Positions 1 through 7,328 of a stretch of 64,000 nucleotides of DNA are shown here, in pieces. The stretch is taken from NCBI GenBank assembly GCA_019240125.1, contig JAFAYW010000124.1:1-64000 (forward strand). The letters are read 5' to 3'. The first letter of the stretch is position 1. The number at the start of each line of letters is the position of its first letter. The notes beneath the pieces are model-generated. The model worked only from the letters and a program-made list of their open reading frames with translations, was not told the origin of the DNA and did no database searches. The position numbers were made by a program, and so were the translations under genes. Source of the DNA: Alphaproteobacteria bacterium (GTDB taxonomy: Bacteria > Pseudomonadota > Alphaproteobacteria > ATCC43930 > CGMCC-115725).

Positions 1-401
1 GCGTCCTCGCGCGAGGGCCCGGCGGTCAGCCCCGACGCCGCAGCCGTCGAGCGCTGGACGATGTCGCGGATCTTCTCGCCGCTCAGCAAGGCCAGCGCAT
101 CGACAAACACCAGCCGCTTGACCCGCTCGCGCATCATCTCGGCGACGTGGCACACCACCATGCCGCCCGAGCTGGTGCCGACCAGCACGACATCCTGCAG
201 ATCCTCGTAAAACATCAGCTGCGCGACCTCATCGGCCTGCGTCTCGGTGGTGATCCCGGGCCGTATCGCGCCGGCGCGCTCGGCGCAGCCATCGAGGCTC
301 GGCGCATAGACATCATGCCCCGCCGCCCGCAATCGCCCCGCCACATCCTGCCAGATCCACCCGCCCTGATACGAGCCGTGCACCAGTACATACGTCGTCA
401 T
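1..401 (-). CDS. alpha/beta hydrolase, 3' end cut by the window edge
   Basis: About 133 codons of a serine hydrolase of the alpha/beta fold, reading off the left edge. The first strand carries an oxyanion-type LVHGS segment (residues 6-10) followed by the GGW common in the salicylate-esterase/MenH-like group. The nucleophile elbow is G75-T-S77-S-G79, so Ser77 is the expected nucleophile; the Asp and His of the triad would lie partly outside the window. The start ATG at 401 follows a GGGGAGG-like ribosome binding site. The substrate cannot be told. The neighbouring SDR is on the same strand, so both may belong to one small catabolic unit. Confidence 0.85.
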   Translation of the reverse strand, partial: MTTYVLVHGSYQGGWIWQDVAGRLRAAGHDVYAPSLDGCAERAGAIRPGITTETQADEVAQLMFYEDLQDVVLVGTSSGGMVVCHVAEMMRERVKRLVFVDALALLSGEKIRDIVQRSTAAASGLTAGPSRED

Positions 402-544
402 CCAATCCTCCCCTAATCGTCCTCGCACCCAGGTCCTGCCGTGGGGCGGGCGCAGCCAAAAATTGCTCACCACAGGGACACACAGGCAGTGAGTCGAAGC
501 GAGTGCGATCTCTCGGTGCCCTCATTGCCTCGGTGGTGAATAAA

Positions 545-1321
545 TCAGTTCCCGCCCGTCACATCGATCGTCACGCCGGTCACGAAATCAGCATCGCTCG
601 ACGCCAGGAAGCAGATCACCTTGGCCTGGTCCGGCGCCTCGGCGACGCGGCGCAGCGGTGTGCGGTCGATCTCGGCAGCCTGCATCTCCTGGCTGCGGCG
701 CTCCCAATGCGGCCGGATACGCTCGGTCAGCGTGAGGCTCGGCGCGATCGCGTTAATGGTGATGCCGAACGGCCCCAGCTCGAACGCCATCTTGCGGGTC
801 AACGCAATGATGCCGCCCTTGGCCGTCGCATAGGCGCTGCTGCTCGCGACACTGAGCCCGCGCCCGGCGATCGACGCCAGGTTGACGATCTTCCCGCCCA
901 TCTGCGCCTTCATCACCGGCACGACCGCATGGGTGAACAGAAACGTCCCGGTCAGGTTGAAGTCGATCAGCTTCTGCCAATCGCCCAGGCTCAATTCATC
1001 CAACGGCGCATTCGGCTTGGCGATCACCGTGCTGCCGCCGACCGCGTTGACCAGAATGTCGATCCGCCCCATCTCGCGCGCCACCGAGGCGACCAGCGGA
1101 TCGACCTGCGACTCGTCGAGCGCGTCGCACAGCCGCCCCTGCACCTGACCGCCCGCCGCGTCGCAAACCGGGCCGAGCTCCGACACCATGCGGTCGAGCC
1201 GCTCCTGCGAAACATCGACCGCGATAACACTCGCCCCCTCGCGCGCCATAATCTCGGCGGTGGCGCGGCCGATGCCGTTCGCCGCCGCGGTGATCAGCGC
1301 CACCTTGCCCTGAAAGCGCAT
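545..1321 (-). CDS. SDR family NAD(P)-dependent oxidoreductase
   Basis: A 258-residue classical short-chain dehydrogenase/reductase. The cofactor loop is T11-A-A-A-N-G16-I-G18, the structural NAVGG is at 92-96, and the catalytic residues are Ser150, Tyr164 and Lys168 (YATAK). A C-terminal VTGVTIDVTGG segment is typical of 3-oxoacyl-ACP reductase-like SDRs. Asp36 after the second strand favours NAD(H) over NADP(H), an inference from the family. The frame stays open 54 nt further upstream, but the ATG at 1321 matches the family N-terminus and has AAAGG six bases before it. It is divergent from the luciferase-like gene at 1404, with a shared 82-bp promoter region. Confidence 0.9.
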   Translation of the reverse strand: MRFQGKVALITAAANGIGRATAEIMAREGASVIAVDVSQERLDRMVSELGPVCDAAGGQVQGRLCDALDESQVDPLVASVAREMGRIDILVNAVGGSTVIAKPNAPLDELSLGDWQKLIDFNLTGTFLFTHAVVPVMKAQMGGKIVNLASIAGRGLSVASSSAYATAKGGIIALTRKMAFELGPFGITINAIAPSLTLTERIRPHWERRSQEMQAAEIDRTPLRRVAEAPDQAKVICFLASSDADFVTGVTIDVTGGN

Positions 1322-1403
1322 CTCCGGCCTTTCCCGGGCCTTCAGGCCCGTGCATGCTGGTGCGAATAGCAGCACGCCAACAGCAGCATAAGGGGGAGGG
1401 GCG

Positions 1404-2222
1404 ATGCAACTCGGGATTCACCTGCCGCATGCCGGCAGCCAGGCGAGCCCGGCCTTGATCAAGGAGTTCGCCCGCCGCGCCGAGGATATGGGCCTCAGCG
1501 ATGTCTGGGTCAGCGAGCACATCATCGTGCCGCGCAAGCAATTCCCGCGCTCGCCCTTATTCTACGACCCGGTCCTGACCCTGACCTGGGTGGCGGCGGT
1601 GACGACGCGCGTGCGGCTCGGCACCAGCGTCCTCGTCTTGCCGATGCGCCACCCACTGCCGCTCGCCAAGGAGCTCTCGACCCTGCACAATTTCTCGGAG
1701 GGGCGCCTGATCATGGGGGTCGGCGTTGGCTGGCTCGAGCCGGAATTCGCCGCCCTCGGCGTGCCCTTTAACGAGCGCGGCCGCCGCATGGATGAAGGCA
1801 TCGCGATGATGCAGGCGGTGTGGTCGCAAGACCCGGTCAGCTTCGACAGCAAATACATCCCCGCCAAGATCGAGGACATGACGATGCTGCCGCAACCGAT
1901 CAGCCCGATCCCGATGTGGCACGGCAGCCGCTCCGAGGCGGCGCACAAGCGCACCGTGCGCCTGGGGCAAGGCTGGCACGGCAGCCAGGTCACCCCCGAG
2001 CAGGCCGTCGACATCGTCAAGCGCCTGCGCCGCGACCGCCCCGAGCCCGAATTCACGATCTCGATCCGCTCGCATTGGGACGGCAAGGATGTGGGGATGA
2101 TGCGCGACCGCATCGCCGCCTATGCCGCCGCCGGCGTGCAACACATCATGGTCCACCCCCAAGACCGCGAAATCGACGACTGGCACACGGTAATCGACGG
2201 GGTGGGAAAGGTGGCGGCGTAG
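1404..2222 (+). CDS. LLM class F420- or FMN-dependent oxidoreductase
   Basis: A 272-residue TIM-barrel protein of the luciferase-like monooxygenase superfamily. It opens MQLGIHLPHAG and has the subgroup's SEHIIVP segment near residue 40, TTRVRLGTSVLVLPMRHP around 70-85, and FSEGRLIMGVGVGWLEPEF around 97-115. This arrangement is typical of the TIGR03619-type proteins often called F420-dependent. Whether the host makes F420 is unknown, so FMN use is equally possible. A GGGGGAGGGG ribosome binding site sits just before the ATG. It is divergent from the SDR gene and may act with it on the same substrate. Confidence 0.88.
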   Translation: MQLGIHLPHAGSQASPALIKEFARRAEDMGLSDVWVSEHIIVPRKQFPRSPLFYDPVLTLTWVAAVTTRVRLGTSVLVLPMRHPLPLAKELSTLHNFSEGRLIMGVGVGWLEPEFAALGVPFNERGRRMDEGIAMMQAVWSQDPVSFDSKYIPAKIEDMTMLPQPISPIPMWHGSRSEAAHKRTVRLGQGWHGSQVTPEQAVDIVKRLRRDRPEPEFTISIRSHWDGKDVGMMRDRIAAYAAAGVQHIMVHPQDREIDDWHTVIDGVGKVAA

Positions 2223-2372
2223 GTCCTTGCCCAATGCACTGGAGGCTCTCTCAGAGCACCTGTTACCGCTCATCGAGCAAAAAATAAGTTCTGCGGATAG
2301 ACGTCGGCCCTTTTTTATCAGCAATAAACTCACCATCTTTGCGAACGTATTAGGAACCTCAGGCTTCGCATT

Positions 2373-2828
2373 ATGGTCCACGTGATCGTTTACAAATCTG
2401 CGACCCTAGCGCCAGCAGAAGTCAGTCGGCTGCGCACGTTGCTGGCAGCAGCCGGCATTGAATGCGATCTTGAGCTCGACATCGAAGAGCTGAATGAGTT
2501 TCTTGATGGTGACTTCGAAGAGGACAAGGAAGGCGATGAGGCGTCCGAGATCGTCCTCATCGTCCTTCTTACCCCAGAATGCGAAGCCGATGATCGACTG
2601 CCACAGGCAGCAGGTAAAGTGGCACGCGCCGGTGGACGCGTTATCGGCGTGTGGCCACGTCACGGCGGCTAAGGGCATGTACCTGATGTGATTGAACAGT
2701 ACGGGGCGGATACGAGCCCGTGGGATATCGAAAAGCTGCGGGTAGCGATTTCAGGCGAGATGGTCGCATGGTCGTCACCTAGCGGAGAACCTCGTTCGGA
2801 GCCGCTTACGCATCGGCATAAGTGCTAG
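2373..2828 (+). pseudogene. small Rossmann/TIR-like acidic protein, interrupted by an in-frame TAA
   Basis: The frame runs 99 codons to a TAA at 2670-2672, then stays open in the same frame for another 51 codons to a TAG at 2826-2828, four bases before the next gene. Upstream part: a beta strand (VHVIVYK), a helix, a very acidic stretch (residues 34-60), then IVLIVLLTPE and GGRVIGVWP, a pattern like the second half of a TIR or nucleotide-binding fold. Downstream part: a sensible amphipathic sequence (PDVIEQYG, SPWDIEKLR) ending RHKC. The simplest reading is one gene of about 151 codons broken by a single nonsense change (AAA, CAA or GAA to TAA). A functional 99-aa product is the alternative. 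The TIR resemblance is weak and the family name uncertain. Confidence 0.6.
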
Positions 2829-2832
2829 TGGG

Positions 2833-3429
2833 ATGAGGGTATACAGTTATGTGATCGACCATGACCTTGGTTTTGCGCCAAACCCATTCCATCGTGTGTG
2901 CTCGCTCGCGGCGTGCAAACCACAGATTCGGCAGCATGCAAGGCTCGGGGACTACGTCGTTGGCACTGGCTCTAAGCCGAGCGGCGGGATTGGGCGTATC
3001 ATCTATTGGATGTACGTCGACGAGATCATCGACTTCAATCAATACTGGTCCGATCCGCGGTTTCGGCACAAACGGCCGGTGATGCGTGGCAGTTTGATGC
3101 TCCGGTATGGCGACAACATCTATCACCGCGACGTGGATACCGGTGACATTGTCCAGGAGGATTCGTTCCACAGCGAGCCATCGGGGCGGGTGAGCGAGGG
3201 AAACCTTCGCCGCGACACAGGCACCACCGACCGGATTCTCCTTGCCCGCAAATTCGCCTACTGGGGCGCGGGAGGACCGACGGTGCCGGCGCAATTTGCA
3301 GATTTTGTGCATCGGACTCAGGGCCATAAGTGCTGTTTCCCTCTTGAGCGAGCTGAGGCATTCGCCGACTGGCTCCGTGAGCAACCGGCACGCGGCTGTG
3401 TCGGTGATCCGACAGATTGGAAATGTTAA
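2833..3429 (+). CDS. Nmad2-family putative nucleotide-modification protein
   Basis: A 198-residue protein that I place in the nucleotide modification associated domain 2 (Nmad2) family, predicted by comparative genomics to act in DNA or nucleotide base modification; its reaction is unknown. Supporting motifs are FAPNPF (14-19), CSLAACKPQIR (23-33) and GDYVVGTGS (39-47), the usual N-terminal signature, followed by a strand-rich core. It starts four bases after the end of the preceding frame and lies 55 bp before the helical-domain gene, so the three plus-strand genes look like one transcript. Codon use is less G+C-rich than in flanking metabolic genes. No enzyme active site can be assigned by eye. 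Confidence 0.75.
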   Translation: MRVYSYVIDHDLGFAPNPFHRVCSLAACKPQIRQHARLGDYVVGTGSKPSGGIGRIIYWMYVDEIIDFNQYWSDPRFRHKRPVMRGSLMLRYGDNIYHRDVDTGDIVQEDSFHSEPSGRVSEGNLRRDTGTTDRILLARKFAYWGAGGPTVPAQFADFVHRTQGHKCCFPLERAEAFADWLREQPARGCVGDPTDWKC

Positions 3430-3484
3430 GCCGCTAAACCGTTGCCGGTCGTGCTAGTCGTCTAGCATAGGGCGAGCGACGGAC

Positions 3485-4483
3485 ATGCCGATGACACCCA
3501 CCTGCGTCTATGACACCTACTGGCGTTTTGCGGCCGAGCGGCAGGCCATGTACATGCGGCGCCTGATCGATCAGCTCGGCCCCTGGACCGCCGATCCTAT
3601 CTTGCGCAACTATAGGTTCACGAACGTTTATCGAGCGGCTGACCGCGTGAGCCAATATCTCATACGCAATGTTCTCTACCGGGAGGATCGCTCCCAATCC
3701 CCAGTTGATGTTTTTTTTCGTACCCTTCTGTTCAAGTTATTCAACAAGATCGACACTTGGCGCTATCTTGAACAGATTCTCGGTCCGTTATCCTGGCACA
3801 GGATCGATCCGAATCGTATCTCACAAGCACTAGGTGGTCTATACAAACAAGGTTACCGCCTCTACTCGGCAGCCTATATCATGCCGGCGCCGCGTTTTGG
3901 TCACGAGCGCAAGTTCGACAATCACCTCGCGCTGCTCATACGCATGATCGAAGACGGGCTGCCGGCACGGCTCGGCAAAGCACGCTCGCTGCGCGCCGCG
4001 TATGAGATGATCAGACCATATCCGGGCCTTGGTCCCTTTCTTGCCTTTCAATACGTGATCGACCTCAACTACTCGACATTGCTTTCGTTCGATGAGGCGG
4101 ATTTCGTTGTTGCCGGTCCCGGCGCTCTCGATGGCATTGCAAAGTGCTTCGCAGACACCGGGCGACAAACGCCGGCAGATATCATCCACCAAATGGTCGA
4201 ATGTCAGCATGGTGAATTTGCGCGCCAGGGCCTTAAATTTCAAGGACTGTTCGGGCGACCATTGCAACCAATAGATTGCCAAAACCTTTTTTGTGAAATC
4301 TCAAAATACGCGCGCGTTGCCCACCCGGACGTACGCGGCACGGGCTCACGCAAACGCATTAAACAATCATATCGGCCTACGTCAGAGATACCTGAACTGC
4401 CCACCTTCCCACCACGGTGGGGCTTATCGGTGCCGGCATCAGTACAGGTCACCGGATTACCCAGGCAGCTCGAATTAATCTAA
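3485..4483 (+). CDS. 5-hmdU DNA kinase helical-domain (aGPT-PPlase-type) protein, putative DNA base hypermodification
   Basis: A 332-residue, largely helical protein matching the helical domain that in some phages is linked to the 5-hydroxymethyl-dU DNA kinase and is related to alpha-glutamyl/putrescinyl-thymine pyrophosphorylases. The diagnostic RFTNVYRAADR lies at residues 44-54. Later come a GLGPFLAFQYVIDL segment resembling a helix-hairpin-helix, and a GPGALDGI motif after an acidic FDEADF. There is no P-loop kinase domain, so this is a stand-alone version; bacterial members are usually annotated only as putative base-hypermodification proteins. The C-terminal 50 residues are basic and Pro-rich. 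It converges on the MazG gene with a 12-bp gap. Function beyond DNA modification is not inferable. Confidence 0.72.
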   Translation: MPMTPTCVYDTYWRFAAERQAMYMRRLIDQLGPWTADPILRNYRFTNVYRAADRVSQYLIRNVLYREDRSQSPVDVFFRTLLFKLFNKIDTWRYLEQILGPLSWHRIDPNRISQALGGLYKQGYRLYSAAYIMPAPRFGHERKFDNHLALLIRMIEDGLPARLGKARSLRAAYEMIRPYPGLGPFLAFQYVIDLNYSTLLSFDEADFVVAGPGALDGIAKCFADTGRQTPADIIHQMVECQHGEFARQGLKFQGLFGRPLQPIDCQNLFCEISKYARVAHPDVRGTGSRKRIKQSYRPTSEIPELPTFPPRWGLSVPASVQVTGLPRQLELI

Positions 4484-4495
4484 TCCAAATATTTA

Positions 4496-6130
4496 CTATC
4501 CGGTCAGGTCACGCGCATCGGACAATGCGAGTGCAGTAGCGCAGATAGTACCACTTGTCTCTGATAACATCGTTCTGAAGGTGATAATCTTTCGCTCCCA
4601 AATCGTGCGTCGTAAGGCCCCGCACGTCTTGATGCTAATTCGGCGGGGATCAAATATTTTCAACTCGATCATTTCAAGAAGTTGCGGCGATGGCTGATCG
4701 TGTCCAACAGCTTGTAATACAGCCCGCTTGAGGGCAGCGTGGCGCGCTCGTTCCATGCCGCCTTCGTCCGCCTCGCCGTCTGATAAGCCGCCATAATCAT
4801 TAATTTTGACAATCGCGTTTCCAAAACCCGTCACCGTACCGGACAAATCGACAAAGACATCGGGACTAAACGTTATTTGTCGTGCCTCTAGGTCGACCGT
4901 TACGGTGCCTTGCTGTTCCGTCCCAAGTTCGTAGAAGACTTTGTGCCCGGCCATAATTGCGTCTTCCCACTCCCAATACTTATTTGTTTCGACCTCAAGC
5001 CCGACGACAAAAGTATGGATAAGATCTAGGAACCGAAATGTTATATCGCTGCGTCGGGGAAAGAGCGGGGTCCGATCACACGGGTTACCCGCGAGCCGAA
5101 CACCCTCCGAATGAATCACCTTAACGATCGCCTCTTCTACAATCGTTGCGCGCGCCCCGTCTTGGACCTCATCAACCTTCGGGTCGTATTTCCGTTTGAG
5201 CTTCAGAACACCGCGAAGCACCGGGGACCAACCAAGGATAGCCGCGTTCGCTATATGGAAAACGTCGTGGAATCGGTAACCATCATCCTCGTAGGAATTG
5301 TCAGTCAGCTCGCTGCCCACCTGCCGGCCGTTCATATACATCCGGGAATGGCCCTCGCCGACCGTCAGAAAGGCGATCTCAAACCTGCGCGGAAACCGCT
5401 GATCAGAACGGGAGACGTCCTCATCATGCAGCCGGGTCGGCGTCCCTCGGGTCATCCTGAATGCGACTTTTTCCTTATTGAATTCGGCAATAGCGTCAAG
5501 CGACAAATCATATAATTTAGCCAACGCAGACACGTGCCAAATAATTTCACCTAAAGCACGCTTCACCGACTTTCGTTTTACCGAGGTATTGAGTTCAATT
5601 TCGATCTTAGGAAGTTTGCGTCGGAGAAGCTGTGCGCCAAGTTGCCAAAGGACAGCAAGGCAAACTTCAAGTAGAACCTTCCGATCGGTCCGTGCAGTCA
5701 AAAAAGCTAAATTCTGGTAGTTATTAAACGTGACAATCTCACTGGTAGGAAAAGTTTTTGCCTCTTCTAGGAACTGCGCGCGCTTCTTTGGATCTAATGC
5801 AGTGCGGAATTTGGCGGACCATCTTTTTCTACCACTTAGCTCTTTGCGAAGGTCCTCTATATCCTGAGCGAGTAGATTTCTCGGGTGGCCGCAAATTTGA
5901 GCTAGGGAAAAGCAATACCATAATACATCGCCTAATTCCGCCTGGATTTCACGTGTCGCTAGTCGGGAAATCTCGGAACCTGAGCCAAGCATCTCTTTCT
6001 TTACGGCGGATAAGACGGAGCCAATCTCGCCTACAAGCCCATAGATGGCTATGTCCCATCTCTCCCGGGATGACTTGTCGATCGACTGGTCGGTCGCTCT
6101 AACAAACGCATCATAGTCGGCGGCGAGCAT
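4496..6130 (-). CDS. tandem MazG-like nucleotide pyrophosphohydrolase with MazG C-terminal domain
   Basis: A 544-residue protein in three parts. Residues ~1-105 are a MazG-type all-alpha NTP pyrophosphohydrolase domain with GEIG and the metal-binding EIQAELGDVLWY. Residues ~130-235 are a second, degenerate MazG-like unit (ALGEIIWHVSALA, where the usual ELGD is altered). Residues ~255-400 fit the MazG-C domain seen in predicted base-modification operons (DDGYRFHDVFHIANAAILGW, then DEVQDGARA and EEAI). The last ~130 residues are not recognised. Such proteins probably hydrolyse non-canonical or modified (d)NTPs. The ATG at 6130 has GAGGAG nine bases upstream. It faces the helical-domain gene and has the lowest G+C of the long genes here. 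Confidence 0.8.
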   Translation of the reverse strand: MLAADYDAFVRATDQSIDKSSRERWDIAIYGLVGEIGSVLSAVKKEMLGSGSEISRLATREIQAELGDVLWYCFSLAQICGHPRNLLAQDIEDLRKELSGRKRWSAKFRTALDPKKRAQFLEEAKTFPTSEIVTFNNYQNLAFLTARTDRKVLLEVCLAVLWQLGAQLLRRKLPKIEIELNTSVKRKSVKRALGEIIWHVSALAKLYDLSLDAIAEFNKEKVAFRMTRGTPTRLHDEDVSRSDQRFPRRFEIAFLTVGEGHSRMYMNGRQVGSELTDNSYEDDGYRFHDVFHIANAAILGWSPVLRGVLKLKRKYDPKVDEVQDGARATIVEEAIVKVIHSEGVRLAGNPCDRTPLFPRRSDITFRFLDLIHTFVVGLEVETNKYWEWEDAIMAGHKVFYELGTEQQGTVTVDLEARQITFSPDVFVDLSGTVTGFGNAIVKINDYGGLSDGEADEGGMERARHAALKRAVLQAVGHDQPSPQLLEMIELKIFDPRRISIKTCGALRRTIWERKIITFRTMLSETSGTICATALALSDARDLTG

Positions 6131-6344
6131 CGTCTGGGCTCCTCGAGTCTCCTAGTCGACCAGACTGCGATTGATCGTGAGATTCAAGTGTGTCGGTCCG
6201 TCACCTATTACGTGAGATCGTGGTACAAAGTTCCGGACCGCCATGAGGGTTCGTAATCGGCCCTTTTACGTTGATCAGGCCTTGCAGAGCAGAGATACGG
6301 GACCAAATAGACGCGTTCCTTATATGTTCCTAGTAGGTGGCAGA

Positions 6345-7178
6345 ATGGAGCGGCGGGACATGCGGGGGCGGTTTGTTCGGGGGATGTCGGGGAACCCGTC
6401 GGGGCGGCCGCCGGGGATACTGAATGAGGCGACGCGGACGGCGGCGGTGTTGCTGGGTGGTGAGGCGGGGGCGCTGACACGGAAGGCGATTGAGTTGGCG
6501 TTGGCGGGCGATCTCGGGGCGCTCAGGCTGTGTCTCGATCGCATCATCGCGCCGCAGCGCGAGGCGCCGGCCGCGTTTGCCCTGCCCCGCGGCGGTCGCG
6601 GCGGGCGGGCGGTGGCCGATGGGGTCGCGGATGAAGCCGGCGCGGCGCTTGGGGCGCTGGTGCGCGCGGCGGCCTCAGGCGAGGTGACGCCGATGGCGGC
6701 GGCTTCCCTGGCGCAGGTATTGGAGACGCAGGCGCGGGTCGGCGACCTCGCCGAACGCCGCCGGGCGGAGCGCGTCGCGGCGCGCCATGACGAGATCGCG
6801 CCGCGCCTCGAATTGCGGGTGACCGTGATGATGGCGCACGAGGCGCGCGCTTTCTACACCGCCGGTCGGTTGTGCGACCCGGCCTTGCAAGACCGCTGTC
6901 GCGAGATGCTGCGGATCGGCAACGCGGCGCTGGCGACGCTGCGGGCGATCCCCGACACGCCGGCCCTGTTGGACGCCGACATGGCATTTCTCGCGGCGCA
7001 CCCGCTGCCGCAATTGCGCGCCAGCGTGCACCCGCTGGCCCTGGACATGCGGCAGGCCTGGGAGCGGGTCGCCGACTGGCTCGATCAGCCGGGCCGCGTA
7101 CAACGGATCGAGGCGCAGCTCGCCGCCCTCGCCGCCACCCAGGCCGCCGACACGCCGACCGCGCCGGCGCCGGGGTAA
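6345..7178 (+). CDS. DUF5681 domain-containing protein
   Basis: A 277-residue protein whose N-terminus (about residues 8-25, RFVRGMSGNPSGRPPG) is the DUF5681 signature, a small basic module mostly seen in prophage and terminase-neighbourhood genes. The rest is Ala/Arg-rich and helical, with a conserved-looking LVRAAASGEVTP repeat-like helix and no enzymatic motif. AGGTGG lies four bases before the ATG at 6345; the frame is open from 6243 but the extra codons have no family support. It is divergent from the MazG gene and followed by an inverted repeat. No integrase, capsid or terminase gene is nearby, so it looks like a phage-derived orphan. Confidence 0.7.
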   Translation: MERRDMRGRFVRGMSGNPSGRPPGILNEATRTAAVLLGGEAGALTRKAIELALAGDLGALRLCLDRIIAPQREAPAAFALPRGGRGGRAVADGVADEAGAALGALVRAAASGEVTPMAAASLAQVLETQARVGDLAERRRAERVAARHDEIAPRLELRVTVMMAHEARAFYTAGRLCDPALQDRCREMLRIGNAALATLRAIPDTPALLDADMAFLAAHPLPQLRASVHPLALDMRQAWERVADWLDQPGRVQRIEAQLAALAATQAADTPTAPAPG

Positions 7179-7205
7179 TGGGCCGCGTTCAATCCAGAGG
7201 CGAAT

Positions 7206-7238
7206 CTCACCTGATCTCGACCTGTTTTATCAGGTGAG
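7206..7238. terminator. perfect 10-bp inverted repeat between convergent genes
   Basis: CTCACCTGAT (7206-7215) is repeated inverted at 7229-7238 around a 13-base spacer. It lies between the ends of the DUF5681 gene and the convergent Ldh gene. It has no clean T-tract, so it may be a bidirectional hairpin terminator, a protein site or an island boundary. Confidence 0.5.
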
Positions 7239-7328
7239 CTCGCCTCCCTCCCCCAACCCCCGGTTATGCCGCGCCGGCCGAATGCTGGCTCGGATACTGG
7301 GTCAGGCGCGGGGACGGTCGAGCCGCGC

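Noticed and set aside
503-1369. Long plus-strand open frame opposite the SDR gene
   Set aside because: It mirrors the SDR coding sequence in a high-G+C region; its composition (Arg/His/Asp-rich) matches no family, whereas the SDR motifs are clear.
2670-2672. Programmed readthrough or recoding at the in-frame TAA
   Set aside because: TAA is the stop least prone to programmed readthrough and is not a selenocysteine or pyrrolysine codon; a nonsense mutation is simpler.
6345-7178. Prophage remnant
   Set aside because: Only one DUF5681-type gene is phage-flavoured; no structural, integrase or terminase gene surrounds it, so a prophage call is not supported.
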